From Dyadobacter pollutisoli (GTDB lineage Bacteria > Bacteroidota > Bacteroidia > Cytophagales > Spirosomataceae), in the NCBI RefSeq assembly GCF_026625565.1, contig NZ_CP112998.1, positions 250,501 through 314,500 of the forward strand: DNA of 64,000 nucleotides, read 5' to 3'. The position numbers and the translations under genes are program-made. A model generated the notes under the pieces. It did not search any database, was not told the DNA's origin, and saw only the letters and a program-made list of their open reading frames with translations. Positions 1-8,386 of this stretch are shown piece after piece. The number at the start of each line of letters is the position of its first letter. Position 1 is the first letter of the stretch.

Positions 1-2
1 CG

Positions 3-1421
3 ACGCGTGCATCGCTCATTACCGGCCAGTACCCGCACAAGGCAGGGGTTGGTTATTTCAATGTCAATCTCGGCTTGCCGCCTTATCAGGGATATCTCAA
101 TAAAGAATCGCTCACATTTGGAGAGGTGCTGCGCGGCGCCGGGTACAGCACCCTGCTGAGCGGAAAGTGGCACGTTGGTGACGACAGCCTTGCATGGCCG
201 AACCAGCGCGGATTTGACCGTTTTTACGGCTTTATCGGCGGGGCGAGCAACTATTTTGATATCGGCCAATATGGGCAGGCGCCGCCCGTTCCATTGGTTG
301 AAAACAACAAGAGGACGACATTGCCCAAGGACAAATACCTCACCGACGAAATCGCCGATCACGCGATCAGCTTTCTGGATGAGCAAAGCAAAACGTCCAA
401 ACCATTCTTTTTATACCTCTCATTCAATGCGCCGCACTGGCCGTTACAGGCACTTCCCGAAGACATTGCCAAGTACAAAGGCCGGTACAGCGTAGGCTGG
501 GACTCGCTCAGGGCCGAGCGCATTCGCCGCCAGAAAGCATTGGGTATTTCCGATCCAAACCAGGCGATCGCCGTCAGGGATAATCAGGTACCATTGTGGG
601 ATAACGTTCCTTACGATGAAAAGAAACTTTGGGAAGCCAAAATGGAGATCTACGCCGCCATGGTTGACCGCGTTGATCAGAACATTGGCAAGCTTCTCGA
701 AAAGTTGAAAGCGTTGAAAAAAGATGATAACACATTGATAGTCTTTATTTCCGACAATGGTGCACAAGGCGGTTATTCAGGTTCGTCGGGACGCAAGCCG
801 CCACGCAATACCGGCCCGATAGGAACCGCCGGATCTTACGGCTACCAGGACCAGTCGTGGGCGTACGTCTCTAACACGCCGCATGCATACTATAAAAACA
901 ACATGCACGAAGGAGGAATCAGCGCGCCATTCATCGCCTGGTTTCCAAAGCAGATCAAAGCCAACAGCATTGTGAAAGGCACCGGTCACCTCATCGACCT
1001 TGCGCCTACATTCTACGAGCTCGCCAACGCCAAATATCCGGCAACATGGAATGGTACCAACATTCATGTACTCCCGGGAAAAAGCCTCGTGCCGGTACTG
1101 ACTGGTAAAAGTGAGCAGGTGGGCCGGGAAGAGCCCATATTCTGGGAAAGAGCAGGTAACCGCGCAGTACGAAAAGGAAAATGGAAAATTGTTTCCACCT
1201 ATCCCTCCTACAAATGGGAGCTATACGATCTCGAAAAAGACAGGGGTGAAACGACCGACCTGGCAGCCTCGCGAACTGACATTGTTAACGAGCTATCGGC
1301 TGACTATGTGCGCTGGGCTGATAAAACCGGCGTCGTGGACTACGACAAGATCAAACCTGCCAACCCGATCGGAGACCCCGTACCACGGCAGGCCAACGGC
1401 ATGCGAAGGGATATTCCGTGA
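3..1421 (+). CDS. Sulfatase (arylsulfatase family), 5'-truncated by window edge
   Basis: Type I sulfatase that would hydrolyse sulfate esters, probably on polysaccharides, in the periplasm or outside the cell. The frame is open from base 3 and begins TRASLITGQYPHKAG, which is the second half of the CxPxR sulfatase signature, so the formylglycine-forming Cys lies just before the window. Visible family marks are GKWHVGD (K and H of the active site), the metal-binding VFISDNGAQGG, HEGGISAPF and the C-terminal WELYDLEKDRGET segment that closes sulfatase domains. A TTG at 75 would open a shorter frame, but it is clearly internal. The secreted GH39 downstream on the same strand fits a glycan-degradation role. 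Substrate unknown. Confidence 0.9.
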   Translation, partial: TRASLITGQYPHKAGVGYFNVNLGLPPYQGYLNKESLTFGEVLRGAGYSTLLSGKWHVGDDSLAWPNQRGFDRFYGFIGGASNYFDIGQYGQAPPVPLVENNKRTTLPKDKYLTDEIADHAISFLDEQSKTSKPFFLYLSFNAPHWPLQALPEDIAKYKGRYSVGWDSLRAERIRRQKALGISDPNQAIAVRDNQVPLWDNVPYDEKKLWEAKMEIYAAMVDRVDQNIGKLLEKLKALKKDDNTLIVFISDNGAQGGYSGSSGRKPPRNTGPIGTAGSYGYQDQSWAYVSNTPHAYYKNNMHEGGISAPFIAWFPKQIKANSIVKGTGHLIDLAPTFYELANAKYPATWNGTNIHVLPGKSLVPVLTGKSEQVGREEPIFWERAGNRAVRKGKWKIVSTYPSYKWELYDLEKDRGETTDLAASRTDIVNELSADYVRWADKTGVVDYDKIKPANPIGDPVPRQANGMRRDIP

Positions 1422-1466
1422 TTAAATAAAAAGAAGCATGTCAGAAAGTGGCGTTATTTGCTTTAA

Positions 1467-1653
1467 GAGAGCGGCTTGTATGGTTTTTTCAAAGATTCGA
1501 CCCAGCAGACTAATTCTGCTACGACGCAACCCGAGGTGTTCAAAACGTTCTTTGGAGCATTGGATCAATGGTACAGTGAGGTTACCAAAGATACAGATAC
1601 AACGAGCCCGGTTTGCCGACATCAAGGCGATTGAATTGGAATTACTGAAATAA
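1467..1653 (+). pseudogene. Decayed reading frame, unknown family
   Basis: Between the sulfatase and the terminator there is protein-like sequence that no single frame explains. Frame 3 after a TAA at 1464 reads SGLYGFFKDSTQQTNS, then FKTFFGALDQWYSEVTKDT. At about 1600 the sensible reading moves to frame 1 and ends DIKAIELELLK-stop at 1651-1653. Just before the TAA, frame 3 reads KKKHVRKWRYLL, like a basic N-terminus of a membrane anchor. This may be the remnant of a small anchored protein with a stop and a one-base shift. I do not recognise the family, and chance cannot be excluded. Confidence 0.3.
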
Positions 1654-1699
1654 TATGCCGCCGCACTGGTAGAATCACAGCGCACGTTGTTTTTTAAGG

Positions 1700-1726
1700 A
1701 GCCTGCCCGAAATGGCTGGCTTTTTT
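1700..1726 (+). terminator. Rho-independent terminator
   Basis: The arms GCCTGCC and GGCTGGC pair around the loop CGAAAT, with one T-T mismatch, and are followed by six T. It separates the sulfatase and decayed frame from the GH39 gene. Confidence 0.6.
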
Positions 1727-1759
1727 AATATGACGTTCCAATTCAAACCATAGATACAA

Positions 1760-3451
1760 ATGCAGAAATTATTCAAAAACGCTTTTTTGCTGATTGGTAT
1801 AACGGTCTACACTTTCACCAATGTTTTCTCTCAAAGTAAACCGGTTACTATTGAAATTGATCTGGGAAAATCCATAGCACCGATGAAGCCCGTTTGGGCG
1901 TGGTTTGGGTACGACGAACCTAACTATACTTACATGAAGGACGGTAAGAAATTGCTGACCGAGATTGCTGCTTTGAGTCCCGTGCCCGTGTATGTACGCG
2001 CACATTGCCTGCTATGTACGGGCGATGGCACGGCTGCGTTGAAATGGGGTTCTACCAATGCCTATACCGAGGACAGCAATGGTAACCCGGTTTACAACTG
2101 GGCGATTGTAGACAGCATTTTTGACACTTATGTAAAAAGAGGAATGAAGCCGCTGGCGCAGATCGGATTTATGCCGGAAGCGATGTCGACCCATCCGCAG
2201 CCATATCAGCACGACTGGAAACCGGGCGATCCTTACGGCAAGATCATGACGGGCTGGGCATACCCTCCCAAGGATTACAAGAAATGGGCTGCTCTGGTGT
2301 ATGCCTGGGTAAAGCACAGCGTGGAGCGATATGGGCAAAAGGAAGTGGAAAGCTGGTACTGGGAGGTATGGAATGAACCGAATGGATACTGGAAAGGTAC
2401 AATGGATGAGTTTTTTAAATTATACGATTACTCCGCCGATGCAGTCAAACGTGCATTGCCGACTGCAAAAATAGGAGGGCTGAACATTGCCGGAACGTCA
2501 AGCCCGGGCGGTACCAAATGGTTGACCGAGTTTCTGAAACATTGCGCCGAAGGTACCAACTACGTCACCGGCAAAATCGGTGCGCCGCTGGATGCTGTTT
2601 TGTTTCATGCCAAAGGTTCGCCCAAACTGGTGGACGGCATGGTGCGGATGAACATGAGCCCGCAGCTGCGCGACATTCAGACGGGCTTTAAGTCGGTACT
2701 GGCATATCCTCAGTTCAAAAACCTGCCGCTCATCGTGGGAGAATCCGACCCGGAAGGCTGCGCCGCTTGCGGAATGGCTACCAACCCATCCAATGCCTAC
2801 CGGAACGGGACGATGTATTCGAGCTACACGGCGGCTACTTTTGCGAGAAAATATCAGTTGGAAGACCTGTATGGCGTTAATTTCCTGGGCGCAGTTTCCT
2901 GGTCATTTGAGTTTGAAAACCAGCCCTGGTTCTATGGCTTCCGCGACCTGGCAACCAATGGTGTGGACAAGCCGGTACTGAACGTTTTCAGGATGTTTGG
3001 CAAAATGAGCGGTGACCGCGTGGAGGTTAAAAGCGAACGCATGTACCCGCTGCAAATGGTACTGGATTCGAGCATTCGCGGCGCGAGAACGGATATCGGC
3101 GCATTGGCATCAAAAGATAAAAAAACTGCTGCGGTAATGGTCTGGAACTATCATGATGATGACAAGCAAGGTGCTGCCGAGCCGGTTGAAATCACATTCA
3201 GTAATGTATCCGCATCGTCGGTCAAGGTAACAGAATACCGGATCGATCAGGAGCATAGCAACTCTTACGAGGTTTGGAAAAAAATGGGTTCTCCCCAAAA
3301 TCCTGACGCGAAACAAATCGCCACGCTGGAAAAAGCGGGACAACTGGAAACCATCGGGAAGTCGTATCAGCTCAAACCAAAGTCGGGGAAAGCCAAAATT
3401 TCCATTGCCCTTCCCCGCCAGGCGGTTTCGTTGTTGAAGCTGGATTGGTAA
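1760..3451 (+). CDS. Secreted glycoside hydrolase family 39-like protein (beta-xylosidase/iduronidase type)
   Basis: 563-residue retaining glycosidase of clan GH-A. Residues 1-25 form a signal peptide ending at VFSQ. The TIM barrel follows, with the acid/base Glu206 in the motif WEVWNEPN (201-208) and the likely nucleophile Glu328 in LIVGESDPEG. RAHCLLCTGDG near residue 80 occupies the strand that is RxH in GH39 xylosidases. The last 130 residues are a beta-sandwich common in this family. Substrate specificity cannot be read from sequence; xylosides and uronic-acid glycans are both possible. It has its own upstream terminator and ends 2 bp from a convergent gene. Confidence 0.82.
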   Translation: MQKLFKNAFLLIGITVYTFTNVFSQSKPVTIEIDLGKSIAPMKPVWAWFGYDEPNYTYMKDGKKLLTEIAALSPVPVYVRAHCLLCTGDGTAALKWGSTNAYTEDSNGNPVYNWAIVDSIFDTYVKRGMKPLAQIGFMPEAMSTHPQPYQHDWKPGDPYGKIMTGWAYPPKDYKKWAALVYAWVKHSVERYGQKEVESWYWEVWNEPNGYWKGTMDEFFKLYDYSADAVKRALPTAKIGGLNIAGTSSPGGTKWLTEFLKHCAEGTNYVTGKIGAPLDAVLFHAKGSPKLVDGMVRMNMSPQLRDIQTGFKSVLAYPQFKNLPLIVGESDPEGCAACGMATNPSNAYRNGTMYSSYTAATFARKYQLEDLYGVNFLGAVSWSFEFENQPWFYGFRDLATNGVDKPVLNVFRMFGKMSGDRVEVKSERMYPLQMVLDSSIRGARTDIGALASKDKKTAAVMVWNYHDDDKQGAAEPVEITFSNVSASSVKVTEYRIDQEHSNSYEVWKKMGSPQNPDAKQIATLEKAGQLETIGKSYQLKPKSGKAKISIALPRQAVSLLKLDW

Positions 3452-3453
3452 AA

Positions 3454-3966
3454 TCAGTCGATCGGTTTGGTCGGCGACACGGTTTGGAGGCAGCTGATAA
3501 GCACGAGGATCAAAGACACCACGGAAGCAACAGTTCTGATGAAATGCAGATTGTTCCACGGTTTTTCAAACTGTGATCGCCAGGTAGCTAGCTGCTGGGC
3601 CGAGGCTCCTGCGATATCGAATTTTTCGAGTGCGTCATTCAATGGTACATTCCCTACCATGGTTACACCGAATGTGCCCACTGCGTAAATGATAGTGGCT
3701 GCCAGTAAAATGTAAAAACGGGAAGAAAAGCCACTGCTATAATGCATATAAGTGCTCACCGGCAGCAAAAACAATGTTCCCATAAAGCTGAAAAAGAATA
3801 TAGGATTAATGATCGCCTTGTTGATCGACTGCATCGCCGACAAATAATTGACATCCGACAACTGGCCCAGGCCGGGGTTGACGGAACAAGAGTAGCTGTA
3901 AAACAAGCCGGCGATCAGTGCGCTGGCAAGGGCAGTGGCGAGTAATACCAAGTTTAAAGCATTCAT
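3454..3966 (-). CDS. DUF1772 (anthrone oxygenase-like) membrane protein
   Basis: 170 residues with four hydrophobic segments (about 5-27, 53-75, 85-105, 145-163). It carries the DUF1772 marks: GLFYSYSCSVNPGL early, GNVPLNDAL in the third quarter, and W...F..PWNNLHFIRT before the last helix. The family includes fungal anthrone oxygenases, but bacterial members are mostly uncharacterised. It is convergent with the GH39 gene. A second protein of similar layout lies at 50693-51172. Confidence 0.75.
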   Translation of the reverse strand: MNALNLVLLATALASALIAGLFYSYSCSVNPGLGQLSDVNYLSAMQSINKAIINPIFFFSFMGTLFLLPVSTYMHYSSGFSSRFYILLAATIIYAVGTFGVTMVGNVPLNDALEKFDIAGASAQQLATWRSQFEKPWNNLHFIRTVASVVSLILVLISCLQTVSPTKPID

Positions 3967-4066
3967 ATTTTATAAAATATCCTGTGTTGAACATTTTGTA
4001 AAATAGAAAAATGAAAATTGGGAATAATTGTACATTTCCGCCAATTGCAGTAATAAGCCTTTACGG

Positions 4067-5335
4067 CTAGTTTTGCCTTGCAGGAAGTGTAATCATGAAG
4101 CTGGACCCTTCGCCTTCTTTGCTCCTGGCGGAAATGCTGCCGTTATGTTTGTCAATGATTTTCTTCGTAATCGCCAGGCCTATCCCGGACCCTTCATATT
4201 TGTCTTTGGTATTGAGGCGTTCAAAAAGCGAGAAAATCCGATCGGTATAGGACGTGTCAAAGCCAATACCATTGTCCAGGACGGTAATCAGGTAAGCGTC
4301 CGGCCCACTGTCGGCAACGGGGACAAACTGACTGGAAATCCTGATTTCAGGTGCTTTGTCCTTCCTGGCAAATTTGATGGAATTGCTGATGAGGTTTTGA
4401 AATACCTGTTTGATCTGGCCACGGTTTACCTCGATCTCCGGCAAATCGCTGATAATAATATTCGCTTTTTTCTCCTGGATCAGGATTTCATAATCTTCCA
4501 GGACTTCGCCGACGATCTCCGACAGATTCGTCAGCGTAAAATTGTTAATGTGCGTCGATAGCCGCGAGTACGTCAGGATATCCGAGATCATAGTCCTCAT
4601 TCGCTGCGATGATCCTATGATTTTATCAAGATAGGAGAGACCGTCGCCCGAGAAATCGCTCAAATGTTTGTTTCTGAGCATGGTAGCGAAAATCAATATC
4701 TTACGCAACGGCTCCTGCAGGTCGTGGGATGCAATGGAAGCAAACTGCTGAAGATCATGATTGCTGATTTCCAATTCGGCATTGATTTCTTCAAGCCGCT
4801 TATTATTGAGTTTCAACAGCTGTTGCACTTCCTTTTGAAAACTAAGATCCGTGAGAATGAGGCTTAATGATGTGCCTTCGTCCAGCTGCAATGTAGTGAC
4901 CGAAAGCTGGCAGGGAATAAGCCTGTCGCCGCTGAGAATGCCCAGTTCCGACTTACTGTCTTCGATCCAGCCGTTTTTGAAAAGATCAAAATAAATTTCT
5001 TTGTGGATATCGGGTATAAAGTAGTCAAAGCACTTACCCACCACTTTGGATAAAGGCATATTGACCATGGATGCAAACATTGAATTACAATAAAGGATCA
5101 CGCCCTTCTCATTCAGCGTAATGGCCCCTTCATTCATTTTTTCAATGAAAACCCGGTAAGTCTGATCGGCAGTTTTGAGGGTATAAAGCTCATGGCCTCC
5201 CTCCGGCGCTTGCACCACAATGGCATCTACCTGGCCGGTACGGATCGCATGAATAGTCTCCGTAGCCTCTTCGAGCTGTTCCTGAAGACTTTCATTTTCC
5301 TTTAACAGCTGATCGTATGTCTTTGTTGTGATCAT
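4067..5335 (-). CDS. PAS-domain sensor histidine kinase of the KaiBC cluster
   Basis: 422 residues. The N-terminal coiled coil (8-30) runs into AIRTGQVDAIVV and YRVFIEKMNEGAITL, a lead-in I associate with kinases found next to bacterial KaiBC genes. A PAS domain spans about 60-165 and a second coiled coil about 170-195. The phosphoacceptor is His204 in ASHDLQEPLRKI. The ATPase domain has the N box around NLISNSIKFA (314-323), DNGIGFD (354-360) and GSGIGLAI (from 382). No membrane segment is visible, so it is a soluble sensor. Its ATG overlaps the stop of the KaiB-like gene by one base (TAATG), indicating translational coupling. It is likely to signal the state of the Kai proteins, perhaps to the receiver at 7819-8217. 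Confidence 0.88.
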   Translation of the reverse strand: MITTKTYDQLLKENESLQEQLEEATETIHAIRTGQVDAIVVQAPEGGHELYTLKTADQTYRVFIEKMNEGAITLNEKGVILYCNSMFASMVNMPLSKVVGKCFDYFIPDIHKEIYFDLFKNGWIEDSKSELGILSGDRLIPCQLSVTTLQLDEGTSLSLILTDLSFQKEVQQLLKLNNKRLEEINAELEISNHDLQQFASIASHDLQEPLRKILIFATMLRNKHLSDFSGDGLSYLDKIIGSSQRMRTMISDILTYSRLSTHINNFTLTNLSEIVGEVLEDYEILIQEKKANIIISDLPEIEVNRGQIKQVFQNLISNSIKFARKDKAPEIRISSQFVPVADSGPDAYLITVLDNGIGFDTSYTDRIFSLFERLNTKDKYEGSGIGLAITKKIIDKHNGSISARSKEGEGSSFMITLPARQN

Positions 5336-5661
5336 TAGGCAGTAGTTGTTATTCCGAGACCCTTGAGTACTTTTTTAGTATCAGACATGTCTCCTATCAA
5401 ACGTTTTTCGGGCAGTGGCGAGCTCTTGATCAGCAAGGGCAGGGCGATGATCTGCTCATTTTCCGCTATGGTATGCTGCTGATAAACGTCAATGATGTCC
5501 AGTGAGTAATTGTTCACCAGGTATTTTTCACAAATGTCGCGCACGTTGCTCACGGCGCGGCTGGAATTAACAGACGCACCGGTAATGAAAAGGCGTAAAA
5601 CAAAGTCTTTCTGTTTTTCCGGGCTCTCACCAAAAAGAGCTATATCATTGGTTTCGTTCAT
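5335..5661 (-). CDS. KaiB-like protein, divergent paralogue
   Basis: 108 residues with the whole KaiB pattern after an 18-residue extension: LRLFITGASVNSSRAVSNV, LDIIDVYQQHTIAENEQIIALP and KRLIGDMSDTKKVLKGLGI. KaiB is a thioredoxin-like, fold-switching protein that binds KaiC. The Asp of the GLD motif near the end of cyanobacterial KaiB is Gly here (GLGI), and the TPTL segment is LPLL, so it is more diverged than its neighbour. The start overlaps the preceding kaiB stop as ATGA. It may have split roles with the other KaiB, for example contacting the kinase instead of KaiC. Confidence 0.85.
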   Translation of the reverse strand: MNETNDIALFGESPEKQKDFVLRLFITGASVNSSRAVSNVRDICEKYLVNNYSLDIIDVYQQHTIAENEQIIALPLLIKSSPLPEKRLIGDMSDTKKVLKGLGITTTA

Positions 5662-5957
5662 TCTACTATGGCCGCAGGGCGGATGTTTAGCCCGACCAGG
5701 ACCTTTTCTTCATTTGACAGATCTCCTATTATTTTCCGGATTGGCTCTGGTACTTTTTTTACCAGCGTCGGAATCGCAAAAATTTGATCTCCCTCGGCCA
5801 ATTGCGGCTGTACCAGCAAATCAATCACTTCGATGACATATTTATCCTTTAAGTGCTCTTCACAATATCTTTTCAGATTGCTCAATGCCGCTACCGATTT
5901 GGCAGTCTTTCCGGCTATGTACAATCGCAGTTCCCATATTTCAGTGGTCGTTTCCAT
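5658..5957 (-). CDS. kaiB: KaiB-like clock protein
   Basis: 99 residues and close to canonical KaiB over its length: LRLYIAGKTAKSVAALSNL, YVIEVIDLLVQPQLAEGDQI, FAIPTLVKKVPEPIRKIIGDLS and EKVLVGLNI. The KaiB family binds the CI ring of KaiC in a fold-switched state. The GLD Asp is Asn here. The gene lies 26 bp after kaiC and overlaps the next KaiB-like gene by 4 bp. No kaiA is visible, as is usual outside cyanobacteria. Confidence 0.9.
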   Translation of the reverse strand: METTTEIWELRLYIAGKTAKSVAALSNLKRYCEEHLKDKYVIEVIDLLVQPQLAEGDQIFAIPTLVKKVPEPIRKIIGDLSNEEKVLVGLNIRPAAIVE

Positions 5958-5983
5958 TTATTTTTAATTTTGAGGGGTGAATG

Positions 5984-7687
5984 CTAGTGCTTTCCGTCCC
6001 GGTTTCTGGCGATTTCCTGACGGTTCTTTTCAGCAACCTCTTTCTTTAATTCTTCTTCTATATAAGTCTTGTTCAACTCTTCCCGTACCGATTCGAAATC
6101 TTCTTTCAAACCAGCTATCTTGGATTCCAGGACCATTCTTTTTCTTTCTATCTCCCGGTCTTTCCGAGAAACGGCGTGATCGCGTAACGCCACCCCTGTT
6201 TTTTCCATCAATTGCTGTGCCTCCCGTGCTGAGCCAGTCAGTACGCCTTCAGGCCCCAGGAATACATCTACCAAATCCAGGCCATTATCGGATATCACAA
6301 ATTCGCGTACCTGATTGGAGTGTTTCATGCCTCGCGATTTCATTACATAAATTCCCCTGTTGCGTTCCCCATTGAACTCAATGTCACGCACCAGGAACCA
6401 TGCGTCCACCAGTGAAGAAATGCTTTCATCAGTCTGTTCGGATATGGTAGCATTAAAAGCCAGCGCAGTAAACATCACTGTCACGCCGGATTCCTGCAAA
6501 AAATCAATGAGCCGGATCAGCATATTTTTTACCTCGCTTACCGATCCCACCATACCAAGATTGGTGATCGGGTCGAGGATAATGACGGACGGTTTGAATT
6601 CATTGACAAGCTTAATGACTGAGAGCAAGTGCATTTCAAGTCCCGTGAGCGTAGGGCGGGAAGCATTGAATTTCAAAAGCCCCTGATCTACATATTGCCT
6701 CAGATCAATGCCGATGGACAGCATGTTGCGCATGATCTGCGTGGGCGACTCTTCAAATGAAAAGTATATGCAGCGGCCGCCGCTCTTACATGTTTGGTGA
6801 GCAAAATATCCGGCAATACTGGTTTTGCCGGTGCCCGCCGTACCCGACACCAGCACGCTGCTGCCTTTGAAGATCCCCTTGCCACCTAACATTTGGTCCA
6901 GACCTGGGATCCCGGTAGAAATACGCTCGCTCGACACTTCGTGTGATAAGGTGAGCGATGTCACTGGCAAGACGGAAATGCCGTTCTGGTCAATAAGAAA
7001 GGGGTATTCATTGGTACCGTGGAATGATCCGCGATATTTGATAATGCGGAGCAGACGGGTGGAAATTTTGTTGGTAACCCGATGATCCAGCAGGATCACA
7101 CAGTCTGATACATATTCCTCCAGGCCATGCCGGGTGAGCGAGCCTTCGCCTTTCTCGCCGGTAATAATGGTCGTGACCTTTTTTTCTTTTAGCCAATCAA
7201 ACAGCCTTCTGAGCTCCGCCCTGATAATACCCTGATTATTCAGGCCTGAAAACAGGTTTTCAATCGTGTCCAGCACCACGCGTTTGGCTCCGAGAGTATC
7301 AATAGTATGTCCCAGTCTGATAAACAGACCTTCGAGATCGTACTCTCCGGTTTCTTCTATTTCACTGCGTTCGATGTGAACGTGATCAAGTTTGATCAGT
7401 TGGTCTTTTTGAAGTTGATTGAGGTCAAAGCCCAGCGAAGCCACATTGACTGTGAGTTCTTCGGCCTTTTCTTCGAAAGCCATAAAAACGCCCGGCTCGT
7501 TGTAGACCATCGCGCCATGGATCAGGAATTCAAGTGAAAAAAGTGTTTTTCCACAACCTGCGGAACCACAAATGAGGGTAGGTCGCCCCTTGGGTAATCC
7601 TCCGTTTGTAATTTCATCCAGTCCTTTTATTCCCGTGCAAGACTTGTGCAAGGATGGAAGTTCTGAGTTTGAGGGAATGCTGCTCAT
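5984..7687 (-). CDS. kaiC: KaiC-like double RecA-fold ATPase/kinase with coiled-coil tail
   Basis: 567 residues with two RecA-type domains. The CI domain has Walker A GSAGCGKT (41-48), catalytic Glu72-Glu73 and IKYRGSFHGTNEYPF. The CII domain has Walker A GTAGTGKT (282-289), Glu312-Glu313 and KSRGMKHSNQVREF. Aligned by eye to cyanobacterial KaiC, Thr419, Ser424 and Ser425 fall on Thr426, Ser431 and Thr432, so an autophosphorylation cycle is possible. Residues from about 508 to 560 are rich in Lys/Glu heptads and look like a coiled coil, which cyanobacterial KaiC lacks. It heads a tight run kaiC-kaiB-kaiB-like-kinase. Identification as KaiC is firm; timing function is inference. Confidence 0.92.
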   Translation of the reverse strand: MSSIPSNSELPSLHKSCTGIKGLDEITNGGLPKGRPTLICGSAGCGKTLFSLEFLIHGAMVYNEPGVFMAFEEKAEELTVNVASLGFDLNQLQKDQLIKLDHVHIERSEIEETGEYDLEGLFIRLGHTIDTLGAKRVVLDTIENLFSGLNNQGIIRAELRRLFDWLKEKKVTTIITGEKGEGSLTRHGLEEYVSDCVILLDHRVTNKISTRLLRIIKYRGSFHGTNEYPFLIDQNGISVLPVTSLTLSHEVSSERISTGIPGLDQMLGGKGIFKGSSVLVSGTAGTGKTSIAGYFAHQTCKSGGRCIYFSFEESPTQIMRNMLSIGIDLRQYVDQGLLKFNASRPTLTGLEMHLLSVIKLVNEFKPSVIILDPITNLGMVGSVSEVKNMLIRLIDFLQESGVTVMFTALAFNATISEQTDESISSLVDAWFLVRDIEFNGERNRGIYVMKSRGMKHSNQVREFVISDNGLDLVDVFLGPEGVLTGSAREAQQLMEKTGVALRDHAVSRKDREIERKRMVLESKIAGLKEDFESVREELNKTYIEEELKKEVAEKNRQEIARNRDGKH

Positions 7688-7771
7688 TGATGCAGTACTA
7701 GTTTACGCTTTAGGTTAAAAAAACCCTTATACGCAAAAACCATACCATCAAAAACCAGTCCAAAATGAGAA

Positions 7772-7785
7772 CCGGGCAAGCCCGG
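7772..7785 (-). terminator. GC-rich hairpin between receiver gene and kaiC
   Basis: CCGGGC-AA-GCCCGG is a perfect 6-bp stem. Read in the direction of the genes it is followed by TTCTCATTTT, a poor T tract. It may attenuate read-through from the response regulator into kaiC. Confidence 0.35.
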
Positions 7786-7818
7786 AAAAAGCCAGATTTT
7801 GTGGATATGTTGACCTGA

Positions 7819-8217
7819 TCAGTCCAGAAAATTCACAATAATTTCCTTCGCCAGCATGTTGAATTCCTCAAAAGTGCTTGGCTTGGTCAGAAAACTGCTC
7901 ACACCTGCTTCGTAGGCGGTGGCGATGAGAGCGGCATTGGAAGAAGTAGATATCATAATGACCGGAATGCCCGAAAGTGCCGGGAAGGTGCGAATGGCCG
8001 AGACAGTTTCCAGGCCATTCATCTTGGGCATGTTCATATCCAAAAGAATGAGGGATGCTTGCGGCGTTTTCTTGCTTTGAATTAATTCCAGAAGGTCCAG
8101 ACCATTCTCAACTTCCACAATTTGTAGGTTGGTATCTGCACCCTGAATGGCTTCCTTTATAAAAAATCTATCATCCTGATCGTCGTCTACCAAGTAAATA
8201 GTTTTAACAGGGTTCAT
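7819..8217 (-). CDS. CheY-like single-domain response regulator (Rcp1 type)
   Basis: 132 residues, receiver domain only. Acidic pocket DDDQDD (11-16), phosphoacceptor Asp60 in LILLDMNMPKMNG, the switch Ser/Thr in MISTSSN and the Lys in LTKPST are all present. The form resembles Rcp1/CheY partners of phytochrome and PAS kinases. It lies 131 bp upstream of kaiC on the same strand and is the natural candidate receiver for the kinase at 4067-5335. With no output domain, it must act by protein contact. Confidence 0.9.
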   Translation of the reverse strand: MNPVKTIYLVDDDQDDRFFIKEAIQGADTNLQIVEVENGLDLLELIQSKKTPQASLILLDMNMPKMNGLETVSAIRTFPALSGIPVIMISTSSNAALIATAYEAGVSSFLTKPSTFEEFNMLAKEIIVNFLD

Positions 8218-8292
8218 TCAATGGATTAAATTATAAGATTAGCATCGTTACAAGTCGGCGGAACGGCTAATTGAAAGTTCAAAAACCATCAG

Positions 8293-8304
8293 CCGACCGG
8301 TCGG
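8293..8304. promoter_or_regulatory. Candidate operator palindrome before the Kai cluster
   Basis: CCGACCGGTCGG is a perfect 12-bp palindrome. A near-consensus minus-strand -7 box (TACCTTTA, 8310-8317) lies just upstream of it, so the palindrome would cover the start of transcription of the receiver gene. A second inverted repeat, TTGAA-AG-TTCAA, lies nearby at about 8271-8282. The rest of the 8218-8386 interval holds no gene that I can see. Confidence 0.35.
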
Positions 8305-8386
8305 ATTTGTAAAGGTAAATGGAAAAACTTTAAGACAAAATCCTTGCCTACGTTCCTGTTACCTAAATGTTGCGTTACAAATAAAA

